A DNA stretch of 64,000 bases, taken from positions 35,413,501-35,477,500 of the forward strand of contig CM048846.1 of NCBI GenBank assembly GCA_026545225.1. The letters are read 5' to 3'. The position numbers and the translations under genes were made by a program. The notes under the pieces were generated by a model, which saw only the letters and a list, made by a program, of their open reading frames with translations, was not told the origin of the DNA and searched no databases. This DNA comes from Cornus controversa. Its lineage: Eukaryota > Streptophyta > Magnoliopsida > Cornales > Cornaceae. Below, piece by piece: positions 1 through 10,545 of this stretch (the first letter of the stretch is position 1; each line of letters opens with the position of its first letter).

Positions 1-66
1 GGTTCACACTCGGGATTCGAGGTCGGTTCGGGGAAGTCTCGGCGGTCCGAATTCCGGGGCGTGACA
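1..66 (+). mobile_element. 3' terminus of an LTR cut by the window edge
   Basis: The stretch ends in GGGGCGTGACA, the same terminus as the complete solo LTRs at 16146-18621 and 31480-33897. The upstream part lies outside the window, so no target duplication can be checked. Lineage (Tekay/Del-like gypsy) is inferred from the terminus only. Confidence 0.4.
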
Positions 67-1689
67 TGTTCATTGTTCAATTCTTCGAGTCTTCTGACAA
101 CCTCTTGAGCCATATCCCTATATGTTTTGGTTATTACTAAATTAAGCTTTGATATTACAATAAGGAAATCCTTCATCAGAGGTACTTCTTATCTCCACCT
201 CCAGTGGTATCTAAAATAGTAAATGAACAAACCTATTATAATATATTGATGCGTCAAAAAAAAAAATGAAGAAAACCACAAAAAAGAGAACTATGCCACC
301 TGAACCGGAAAAGTGAGGTCAAGAACTCAATTCTTATTGTCTATAACAAAAGAACAAATCTAAGTTACTAGTATGAGTTAAAACCTATTGACTAAAAATT
401 GGATATTCAGCTAGAATTTTGATGCAGTCTTCCTTAAAGATCTTCTTGGCTACTAAACGGGGCTAAACAGGTTACAGGTGGAGGTTTCCCCTACACCAAG
501 TTCTATTTTAGAAGTACATATATATAACATTAATTGAAATATATATGACTGAGAATGACATGTGATTGTAAAGCCACAAGCTTGGATTTTTCCTAACATC
601 AAAACACTTCCATTGCACATTTAAGACTATAAAAAATAAAGAAAGCTTATGAAAAATCAAAGAAATACACAAATTTTCATCTAGACAATTTCTCAAACAA
701 TATGCATGCACACAAGAGACACTTGCCTACAGGATTCTGCACAATAACATTCAATATATCTCAACTTTGGAGACAAAATTAAAAAAATACACACATATGA
801 CGTCAAAATATTTTGCAAGAGTATTGGACAATATTTGCACAAATTATGAAAAAAAAATAGTGCTTATGAAGAAGAACTTGAACTGTTTGCTTCATCTACC
901 TTTAATAAACCCTAGATTACCATAAAGAAGAAAGAAAATACATCAAATTTTTTTAATAAAATCAAACCAAGATAAAGAAAAAAAGAAAATAAAATTGATT
1001 AAATATAAAATACCTGATATGCTTAGGTCGACGAAGCTTAGATGGAGTTCAATGAAACTTTATTGTTTGGTTTTATGCATCACTTCGATTGTAGTTCCAC
1101 TTTAGGGTTTGGATATGGCTGATAGATTTTGAGAGGGAGAATCAATGTGACGAAAGAGGAACTTCAGATGCACCAAAGAGTTGGACAAACGGTGAAGAGG
1201 AATGTCATGAAATGGGGATGGCACCAGAGAGACAAGGAGAATGGCGTGAGATGTTTAAAACTGATTCAAAAATGAAAATAGAGAGAGATGAGGAATGGCA
1301 TGAGAGACAGAAAGGGGTTTTTGGGAGTAACCATATTTGCACAAATGAAAATATAGAGTGCAAGTTCTTTTTGAGTTTTTGGCAAAAGGCGGGTAATCGA
1401 AATAACATTTGGGCATAAAATGTTATTTTTAGTACTTATCAACGAGAGTCTTGTTACCCCATTGAAGTTTGACAAATACCTCGTTAATATATGCAAACAA
1501 TAACGGGGACATTTATGGACCGTGAAAACCTCTCTTTTACCAGGATTCAAATAGAATTCTGTGAAAGTATAACCTTTTATCAAAAATAACGATAGGCCTC
1601 TTATAAATCCCGTGAAAAGTAATTTCTACGACCCTAAACATAGAAACGTCGTGAATACTTCGTCGTGGAAACCTACTTTTCTTGTAGTG
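67..1689 (-). mobile_element. CACTA (En/Spm)-like transposon end
   Basis: On the minus strand the segment begins at 1689 with CACTACAAGAAAAG, the canonical terminal inverted repeat of plant CACTA elements. Short subterminal motifs follow (CACGACG, TTTTCACGG and relatives) over roughly 300 bases. No matching second terminus is visible between 67 and 1689, so the element is either truncated or extends left past the LTR end at 1-66. No transposase domain can be read; the small minus-strand frames between 1205 and 1895 are not convincing. The inside is AT-rich non-coding DNA. Confidence 0.5.
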
Positions 1690-2525
1690 TGTACCAACCC
1701 CAATGGGACTCGTTGAGTCTGCAATGCACAGTCGTTTGTACGTGCACCCAATTTAAGCTCCCACAATGAAATTGATGAGTAGATAGGTGATGGGTGGTTT
1801 GGGAGTGATAACACTGTTCGCCTTTGGAGTCTGGAGAACAGAAATTGAGGCGTGACATCGTAATGCATGGATTCTAAAATTTTAGAAAGATGCATGGGAG
1901 AGTTTGAGGGGCCCTTGGCGAAGCAGTCAGAATCTTAGGATACCCAGGGAGATGTTGGAAAGGAATTGCAGGTAAGTGAGATTCATTCTTTGAGAAATGA
2001 GATTTGGGGAGGTGACGTGTAAGCCGAGTCACCTTGGTTTCCTAAAGCCAGAAATTTGAAAGTTGTGATTCGCTTATTGAAAGAGGATTGGTTTGAAATT
2101 GAATTGGTTATAACTTATCTTGCTGAACTCGGCTTGGGGGAATAACTGTAGTCGTGGTAGTTCACGGTATGATGATTATACTACACTTTTGAGAATGTTT
2201 AGACATCATTGGAAGTATATCAGCGGTAGGATATTTTGACGCATGTAGAGTGAGGTTGTACGATGTGATAGCCAAAACCTTATTGGTTGCGGAGTGGGAG
2301 TCGTGTGTTGGATACTAGCGAATTGTGACTATTTTCTTTGATACAAGAAAATGGGAGATGCACTTAGGGTTTTGTGACAACGCTCTGAGACTCGGAGTAT
2401 GTTTCTAATTTCGAGGACGAAATTCCTTAAAGGTGGGGTGGTTGTAAGGATCGACTTATTTTTGACCGGTTCCGGGTGATTTTTGGACCAGATTTATTTA
2501 TATTTTGAATTAATTAATTTTGAAA

Positions 2526-2658
2526 AGATGTGAATATATATATATATATATATATATATTTATGGATATATATATATATACTAGATATATTTATATTTAA
2601 TTATAAATAAAGGAAGGTGCATGTATACAATAAATACATGTATGTGTAGAGAGAAGTT

Positions 2659-2690
<32 letters not shown>

Positions 2691-2700
2691 CATATGTGGA
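2526..2700. repeat. (TA)n and (TG)n microsatellites
   Basis: Alternating TA runs at about 2528-2560 and 2568-2582, and a TG run passing into TA at about 2657-2690, inside the decayed gypsy tail. Confidence 0.9.
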
Positions 2701-2867
2701 TATTATGTATGTATATAATTTTATGTAGTGTCATTTATATATATGTGATATATACATATAGGTGTACAAGGATTTTATTATGTAACCATGTGATATACAT
2801 ATTATATGTATTATATCATTTCATGTGGTTGAGAGTGAACCAAGACATGTGTGGTGTGTAACTAAAG

Positions 2868-3044
2868 AAGACAAGATGAGAAGAAGGCAGGTGGGTGTCG
2901 ACTGAAGATAAGGAAAAAGAAGAGAAAAAGAAGAAAAGAGAGAAAGAAAGAAGAAAGGAGGAAGAAGAGAGAGAAACCGAGAGGGAGAAGAGAGAGAAGT
3001 CGGGAAGGAGAAGAATGAGAAATTGAGAATAGAGAGAGCAAGGG
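2868..3044. repeat. Purine-rich (GA/GAAA) tract
   Basis: About 175 bases of almost pure A/G on the plus strand (AGAAAGAAAG-like). The polypeptides readable through it are low complexity and not genes. Confidence 0.85.
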
Positions 3045-3047
3045 TGA

Positions 3048-4500
3048 TGATAAGCGTTGAATGTTATATATTCTTGCGCCTTTACTTATGTATCTTGATC
3101 CCATAGCTGCACATACTGTACAATTTTTACGTATTTTTATGTTTTTGATGATTTCAGGTTCAAACTCAGAATATGGCGTAATTTGACTCCTTTATTAGTT
3201 CAACAATGCATTCCTAATTCCTATCATTCTTCATGGAAAATCTACAGTAAGGAATAGTGAATGGCGGGTCAAGACAAGAGTCGAAAAGTTAGAAAGTTCA
3301 AGATCTATAGAAGAAGGAAGATCGATGCATTGAAGTCCCTACTTTGATACATCGCAGCTTCGATGTATCGTAGTCCTTACTTCGATGCATCGCCCGAACC
3401 TGTTGAAGATATTTTTCTGCAGATATTTTCTCCAATTGCCACTTGTCTAATTTTTCTTGGATAAAGCCTTGCACAGAATTTCTATGATATTTTGAGCCTT
3501 AGATCAGTTTTATAGCTAGAGAATATGTAATAAAAAAAACACACACAATTCTTGTAATAGAAAGCATAGTTTAGAATTCTAGAGAGAGAAAGTAAAGTTC
3601 TAGAGAGGGAAAGATTCAAAGAGGGATTTGTAAGGCCTTGAAGACCATCTTGAGCATGGGAATATCTCTGTCTATGGAGTGCTTCCAGCCCACTATGATC
3701 AACTAATCCTTCTTTAGGGTTTTGACAAACCCTAGCTTTGTAAATCTGTTCTAACTTCAATGAATTGAGAATTTTTATGTATTTGATGTATATGTCTCTT
3801 GCCTTGAGCCTTATATATATATAAGTTTACAATTTTTTTCATGCTCATGTGTGGTGATTTATCTTCTTGTCTTAGAATACTTAAATTCCTCATATGATCT
3901 TCAAACACTCGTATGTTTCACAAGGACTACATGTGATGTCTTGAGACTAGTTTTCACTATAACATGCATCGCTAGATTTGCATAGTCCATGCTTAGAGGA
4001 GGTGATTTTGCTTCAATTAGGTAAGTAGGTAGGTAGGGAAATCATGTGACGATGATTTTACTACAAGTAGGTAATTAGGTAAATAAGAAAAATCACGCTT
4101 TTCGAAGATAGATTATAGTATATTAAGGTGTGTGTATTCTCTTGACGACACCGTTATAGGTGGGACTTGTCAACGTGTCACTAGTACACATTTGTATGAA
4201 TTTTTCCCAATTTATTATAAGTGTGACATATTACGAGTTTAGCGGGGAAGTCTAACCCCAGTCCTTTATTCTTCTCTCAACCTTTGTATTTAAATTGCTT
4301 TTATGCTTTCAAAGTAGGGTAAGCAGACAACCAACACGGTTGTGATTTAAACAAGAACTAACCTTCAATCTTTAGTGAGTTATACCTACGTAGTCTCTGT
4401 GGGATCGACACCCTCAACTTAGAGCCCTATCCTTCAAGGATTCGTTCTATTGCGAGTGGTAAATTATAAATTGCGAGTAGCACAACCGCACACAACAATT
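3048..4500 (+). mobile_element. Athila-like gypsy LTR (5' LTR)
   Basis: The segment runs from a TGATAAGCGTTGAATG-type start to a CACAACAAT end immediately before a tRNA-Asp primer site. Near the 3' end it carries TCTCTGTGGGATCGACACCC, a phrase typical of Athila/Tat-group LTRs, and a TCGATGCATCG repeat cluster at about 3325-3393. Length (about 1.45 kb) suits Athila LTRs. The start is inferred; no second LTR or target duplication was found. Confidence 0.6.
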
Positions 4501-4502
4501 TT

Positions 4503-4515
4503 TGGCACCGTTGCC
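4503..4515 (+). other. Primer binding site, tRNA-Asp type, decayed
   Basis: TGGCACCGTTGCC matches the 3' end of plant tRNA-Asp (complement TGGCGCCGTTGCC) apart from one G-to-A change at a CpG. It sits directly after the LTR end, as expected for Athila-lineage elements. Confidence 0.65.
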
Positions 4516-4989
4516 AGAAACTACGATTAAATCGTTAAATTAGAGGATTGAGTCTAGTTTAAATTTTAATTTAACTCATTCTTTATATTCTTTATTTGTA
4601 AGTATCTTTATCTTTATTTCTTAAGTGTTTCATTGTAGGTACTTGTCTAATAAAGGCATCAAGACTTAATCTTGGATCCTTGTGAGTAGAGTACTTAACT
4701 TTCTTACACTTAGAAATTTAAAATTTTGTTTTTGCACATAGTTTAAAATTTTTCGTTTGTTTATATACAAGGTAGGAGATCCTTGTCATTACGCTTGTTG
4801 CCGTGTGACCTTGAACTTGAACCAACTCTTAGACAACATTGTAGCGTTCCTAGGGACCCTATATTGTTTAGAGAACATATATAGGAGAGAAACCATGGCA
4901 AATAATGACAACCAAAATGTTTAGCATAATTAAATTTTACCACCCTATATTGAATTATTGCATGATATTAATTCATTTTTCTTATATAA
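4516..4989 (+). mobile_element. Athila-like leader and start of gag, decayed
   Basis: Untranslated leader of the preceding element. Around 4793-4900 a frame reads like the start of an Athila gag (acidic D-L-E-L-E-P motif), and an ATG at 4895 (MANNDNQN) is followed at once by stops. The Athila sequence then gives way, near 4960-5010, to copia coding sequence, so the element is truncated. Confidence 0.4.
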
Positions 4990-6848
4990 ATATATGTTTT
5001 TAGATTTATTTTGTTAAATCCCGTCAATCCACTTGTTGCCACTATTAAAGATCATATGCTAACTAGATCAATTAATTATGTTCAATGGAAGAAGGATCTC
5101 ATCGGAGCTTTTGAAAGACTTGGTCACAAGATAGCATTGGATTCACTTGCCCATTTTCTCTTTTTAAGGAAGATGAACCTACAAGTGTTGAGTTTGATAA
5201 ATATGAGCAATGACATAAGTCCAATGAAATTGCTTTGCTCTGTATTATGAGTTTTATGTCTGAGGAGCTATAGTGGAATTTCATGTGGTATAAGCATGCT
5301 TGAGATATCATCATGAAGCTTGACAGGATGTTTGCTGACAGAATTAGAGTTATATTTCCTCATGACTTTTCTTCTATATCCACTTCTCAAGATAGTATAT
5401 CTTTTGATACTAGGTCTAAGGGACCCTCAGGGTCTAGGGGACAAAGCAAGAAAAGAAAAACAGGCAATAAACAAGACTATGTGAAAAGGTTCCATCAACA
5501 AAGGGGCAAGAAAGATGAAGTTAGTCAGAACTTCTAAAGATTCCAATGGAGTGACCTATTCTAAGGAGTGTTTTTTTTTCGTGCATTTTAGAGTGTGAGG
5601 AGTTTTTATCTTAAACTATCTTTATGCATAGGGCGGGTGGCAAATTTTGATGTCTAAATATTCAGTTTTGAATTTTATTTTTGAAAACCATGTTTTTACA
5701 TTTGGAAAAAGTTTTTCAATTAAATTGTATGTATATGTTATTGCTACTGGTGCACTAGTGGATGGTCTTTATTTATTAACTCATAACTCTAAGATTTTGC
5801 ATGATAATGAGTTGAATGTAGCAACAAATAATATAATTGTCAAGAGAAAATGTGTTTCTTTTAACTCAACGTATCTTTGGCATCTTAGATTGGGTCATAT
5901 TAATCAAAATAGGATTCAAAGGCTAGTTAAAGAAGGTTTAATATCTATTGAGGCATAGGCACCTATGCTAACTTGTGAATCCTGTATTGAGGGCAAAATT
6001 ATCAAGAGGCCATTTTTGACCAAAGGATATAGAGTTAAAGAACCATTGGAGTTTGTGCATACTAATGGATGTGGACATTTAATTGTACAAGTAAGAAGAG
6101 GGTATGGGTATTTCATTACTTTTACCGATGACTACTCCAGGTTTGGACATATTTATCTAATGCACCACAGGTCTAAAGCTTTTGAAATTTTCTGAGAATA
6201 TCAGGCAGAAGTGGAGCAAAAATTAGGTAAACACATCAAAACACTACAGTCAGACCGTGGAAGGGAGTACCTCTTGGGATAATTTAAGGACCATATGGTT
6301 ATTGAGGGTATAGTTAGTCAATTGTCAGCACTGGATTGCCCTCAGCAGAATGGTGTAATAAAACGAAGAAACAGATGATTGCTAGGCATGGTTAGATCGA
6401 TGTTTTGTTATTCAATGTTACGTCCTTCCTTTTGGGGTTTGGCTTTGGATGCAGCCACTTATACACTGAATCATGTTCCATCTAAGTCGGTACATACCTA
6501 AGACTCCTTATGAGCTGTGGATATGGCATAGACCTAGTCTGACATAGTTCCATGTTTGGGATTATCCTACACATGTGTGGATAGGACATGTGACTAAGTT
6601 GGAAGCAAGATCAAGAGTGTGTTTATTTGTAGGCTATCCGAAGGAAACTAAGGGTGGTTTATTTTATAATCCTGAGGATTAAAAAGTATTGGTTAGCACA
6701 AATGTTGTATTGTTGAAGGACGATTATATTATGAACCACAGACCCAAAATTAAAGTTGTATTGGATGAGATGTCAGATTATTTTAAAGAACCGGTGGTAG
6801 ATGAACCAATCATAGATAATAAGACTGATGGAGCACAAGAGGCTATAA
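4990..6848 (+). pseudogene. Ty1/copia gag-protease-integrase, decayed
   Basis: Broken frames in copia order. Gag is at 5011-5535 (W-K-K-D-L-I-G-A in the first segment). The GAG-pre-integrase region is at 5647-5958, with the zinc-binding LWHLRLGHINQNR. The integrase core is at 5965-6400, with ITFTDDYSRFGHIYLM, then a LQSDRGREY block carrying the second acidic residue, and a CPQQNGVIKRR block. Stops interrupt gag, integrase and the downstream linker, so no full protein is possible. The zinc knuckle and protease are not recognisable. The frame continues at 10546 after a solo LTR that entered within CTAGT (6849-6853). No 5' LTR is present; the upstream sequence is Athila-like. Confidence 0.85.
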
Positions 6849-7789
6849 CTAGTTGAAATACCTCCCAGAAAATTTCGCTCATGAGGTGGCCAGTCTCATA
6901 CACAAAACTTGAGGGATACTAACAACTGATAGCAAACAAGTATAGAATACAATGATAAAAGAAAAAGAATCATAAATGCTGAAAGGAAAGTCTAACTGAA
7001 ATAAATAATCATGTTAAATAACATTATATTATTCTGATTGATACAACTTGGAAGTCCGGTAACCCACGGACCCCTTAACCAAAAAAAAACATAAAAATAA
7101 AACTTTATGAACAGATTTAAGTCCCTACACTAAAGTATGGTAAGGAATGGATGATTGTCAAGCTCTACGAACTCCACACGCAAATCTCCAGGTAAAAATT
7201 GTCTGGAACCTGAAGTATCAACAAAGTGGGTTAAACCAATGAGCAAATTCTCTCTACTATAACCCAATCAGAGAACCGGTAAATATACCCTCTATATGAG
7301 GACAGTAAAGACATATAGATATAATTATACCATTTAGTCATTAAATCTCCTATCTTAGAAGTAACTAGAACTATGTTCTGAACTAACCCATCCATTATCA
7401 CAATACAAATAAAACAAATTTCTAAGTTCAAACCATAGACAATCCTAACATGCCTTCTTCCATATATTCTACAAATGCGTTACAAGGTATTAGGCAAACC
7501 TATCCTGCCTCCACCAATAATCCTTTTCCAAGATAACAAATTTATGTTTATATACAATTAAAGATAAATCCACTAGCTAATAAATATATATCCCAAATTA
7601 ACCCTGTGACCCAAGAATAGAGCCGCCCCACACCCTACACTGACACATCAGTTATCTTAATGCAAGTGCAAACTAGTTTTAAGTTTACACAAGAAACAAT
7701 CGTAACATGCTCGAATATATAACGAGAAACGTTCTTACTAGATATTATGTAATCCTGACATTCTCCAAATAAAATATAAAGATACCATA

Positions 7790-8345
7790 TTAGGTGTTTG
7801 GCGATCCTAACACGCCTTGGCAATCCCAATATGCCAAATATAATGCATAGATACATTATTAGGTATTAGGCGATCCTGACACACCTTGGCAATCCCAACA
7901 TGCCAAATATAATGCAATCCCAACATGCCAAATATAATGCATAGATACCTTATTAGGTATTAGGCGATCCCGACACACCTTGGCAATCCCAACATGCCAA
8001 ATATAATGCATAGATATCTTATTAGGTATTAGGCGATCTCGACATGCCTTGGCAGTCCCGACATGCCAAATATAATGCATAGATACCTTACTAGGTATTA
8101 GGCGATCCCGACACGCCTTGGCAATCCCGACATGCCAAATATAATGCATAGATACCTAACTAGGTACTAGGCGATCCCGACACGCCTTGGCAATCCCGAC
8201 ATGCCAAATATAATGCATAGATACCTTACTAGGTATTAGGCGATCCCGACACGCCTTGGCAATCCCGACATGCCAAATATAATGCATAGATACCTTATTA
8301 GGTATTAGGCGATCCTGACACGTCGGGCAGTCCATACATGCCAAA
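7790..8345 (-). repeat. 69-bp minisatellite in solo LTR copy 1 (about 8 units)
   Basis: The marker AGGCGATC(C) recurs at about 7869, 7963, 8032, 8101, 8170, 8239 and 8308, with exact 69-base spacing through the last six. A further, diverged unit lies at the left edge. Because 69 is a multiple of three, the minus strand stays open with a repeated 23-residue phrase (MHYIWHVGIAK...). I regard that as a by-product of the period rather than a gene. Confidence 0.95.
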
Positions 8346-8689
8346 TAAAATGTAGAGATGCATTTCCAATATGAAACATAAAATAAACAAGGTGCATTAT
8401 GATTTTAATTTGCACAAACAAAGTAATTCAAATTATCCGACATGAAATTATCACCATAAGACAAGTCATTCACAAGTAAGCTATAATCAAGTATTTAATG
8501 GGCATTTATATCCTTAAAGGAAAATACATTCAAGTAAATAAAACAACACAATTTAACCACTTTAGAAGCAAACACCCAATGCACTCAAATCTATGAGGGA
8601 GTCTAAACCAAACTCTTATCTAGGTTTCTTGGCCTATTCTACTTCTAATAACCCTATTAAATCATTCTAGAATTTTCTAGAATTTTAAA

Positions 8690-9130
8690 AATATTTTCAA
8701 CAAATAAAAGAAGGTGAAAACCCAACTTTTAGACACTTTAAAAATTAATTCAACACCAAGGGAAGCTCATTTCGAGATGAAAATTTAAAACCAAGTTTAT
8801 TTAACCTCCAAAAAGTTACAGTAAAAATTTGGGAATTTTTGGAATTATAAAAGTATTTTCTAAAATTACAGAAAGTAAAAAACCCAACTTTTGGACACTT
8901 TAAAAATCAATTGAACAACAAGGAAAGATCATTTTGAGTTAAAAATTTAAACCCAAGTGTATTTAGCCTCCAGAAACTTGCAGTAAAAATTTAGGAATTT
9001 TTGAAAATTTCTAAGTATTTTCTAAAATTAAAGAAGCTGAAAACCAGTTTTTAGACACTTTAAAAATTAATTTAAAGACAATGGTACATCAAGCTCCTTA
9101 AGCTCCCAGGAAGTTGACATAAAATTTTGG
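8690..9130 (-). repeat. Degenerate ~160-bp tandem repeat in solo LTR copy 1
   Basis: Blocks containing CACTTTAAAAATTAATT and AAAATATTTTC-type motifs recur about every 150-165 bases. The same series occurs on the plus strand at about 51290-51830 and 58390-59170. Confidence 0.65.
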
Positions 9131-10179
9131 AAATTTTTTGAATTATACAAATATTTTTAAAAAATGATTTTCCGAATTTTTAAGTTTTTCTAAAAATTCA
9201 AAAATTCAAAACAAATACCAAAATAATTCGAAATGGGACCATATCGGACCTAGAGGTGGGCCCTCGCGAATGGGGCCCAAAAATACTTTTCAGGCCACCG
9301 GCGCCGGCGCCGGCGGCACAAGCCTCCACGCGCCGGCGGAACGAGTGGCCACCTTTTTTTTTTTTTTCTTTCTTCTTCCTTCTTCTTCCTGAAGCTCCAC
9401 TCAACAACAATGGTGGAAAAACTTCCCGATCACTTTTCGATCACTTCCGGGCACCGAATCGCGCATATGAATATACCATTGAACTCGTATCGATCTAAGC
9501 TACGCATTGGTACCAAAATCATCCCCTCTCGCGGCCTAAATTAAAAACGCCCAATTTCAAGTTTCGAAAATCTAAAATTTCAAACTCAATTTTCCGTCAA
9601 TCTACCCAACGGTTCACAACCAAACTTTCAAGGATTGTTCTAGGAAGTAAGATCTACCTTTTAATCAGAACAAAAACGTTCAAAAATGATGAATACAGTA
9701 AACCCAATTTCATGTTTATATATATATATATATATATATATAAAGCCGCCTATACAGTCATATATACATGTATAAACATATGCAAAAATACCCTAAAACA
9801 GTACCAAAACTCCAAAATCTTCATGTTTAATTCACAGACTTATTCTTAGTATGCAAAATCATTTAGTTTCATAATTAATTGCATACAAATTTCTAGCAAC
9901 ATGTCTATACAATTAATATATATATTATACATATATTCCAGCAACATGTATATACAAAAATATATATGTATACAGATTCAAAGGGGAAGAGAAGAGTTCA
10001 AACTTGCCTTGTGATGTTGAGCAAAAATCACTTTTTTTTTCTCTTTTCCTAGCGTCTACCGTTTTCTCCCTATTTGTGCGTAAGAATCTTCTGTGCGTAG
10101 AAACTACTGAACCCTAATTTCTTTTCTCTTATTTAATATTCCTAAATAATTAAACTAATAAATATAAAATATTTAGCCC

Positions 10180-10203
10180 AACTATATATAAATATATATA
10201 TAT

Positions 10204-10235
<32 letters not shown>

Positions 10236-10260
10236 CCTAGCCCAGTAACCTAGCCCAACC

Positions 10261-10298
<38 letters not shown>

Positions 10299-10301
10299 CA
10301 A
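10180..10301. repeat. (TA)n and (AAT)n microsatellites
   Basis: A TA run (about 10193-10233) and an AAT run (about 10261-10296) within solo LTR copy 1. Equivalent TA/TTA tracts lie at about 50143-50250 in copy 2. Confidence 0.9.
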
Positions 10302-10545
10302 AAATAAAGAAAATGCAGCCCAAACCAACATATTTTTATTTAACAGAAAAAAAAACTATATTTAAAACAAATATTTAACACACAATTAAACTCAATCAAC
10401 ACTTAGCAACAATTCAAACATCCACATTAAACATATAAAAACAGGCATTGACAAAATTAATTAAAGCATTTAAATAATTAAAAACTCAATCAAATAAATA
10501 AAAACCCAATTTAGATATCCTCAGATTACAGGGTATTACACTAGT

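Larger units (their letters stand above)
1690..3044 (+). mobile_element. Ty3/gypsy 3' end with LTR-like tail, decayed
   Basis: At 2407-2440 the sequence has the phrase TTCGAGGACGAAAT followed by a purine-rich run ending in GGTGGGGTGG. This is typical of the junction between the end of a plant gypsy pol and its polypurine tract. A TGTAAGGATCG sequence follows and could be the start of the 3' LTR. Upstream (1690-2400) no integrase or chromodomain frame is readable. The downstream part (2450-3044) is non-coding and rich in simple repeats. Boundaries are uncertain. Confidence 0.4.
6854..10540 (-). mobile_element. 3.7-kb solo LTR (family S), copy 1
   Basis: Flanked by a perfect 5-bp target duplication CTAGT (6849-6853 and 10541-10545) inside the copia pol gene. 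Read on the minus strand it starts TGTAATACCC and ends GGTATTTCA, so it has TG...CA ends with extended inverted termini. It contains no transposition protein. Inside are a 69-bp minisatellite (7790-8345), a degenerate repeat of about 160 bp (8690-9130), a GC-rich block around 9245-9345 (GGCGCCGGCGCC-like) and TA/AAT microsatellites. A purine-pyrimidine leader near 9990-10110 is shared with other copies. The lineage of the parent retrotransposon is unknown; no internal region occurs in the window. Confidence 0.85.

Noticed and set aside
508..711. Small minus-strand frame near the left edge
   Set aside because: AT-rich, no motif, inside a CACTA-like non-coding interior.
2862..3104. Minus-strand serine/leucine/phenylalanine-rich frame
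   Set aside because: Low-complexity translation of a GA-rich tract.
7859..8344. Minus-strand proteins with MHYIWHVGIAK repeats
   Set aside because: They arise from a 69-bp minisatellite in a non-coding LTR; no start context or homologue is recognisable.
9198..9498. Frames on both strands at the GC block of solo LTR copy 1
   Set aside because: Composition-driven; the related copy at 51060-51170 does not keep the same frame.
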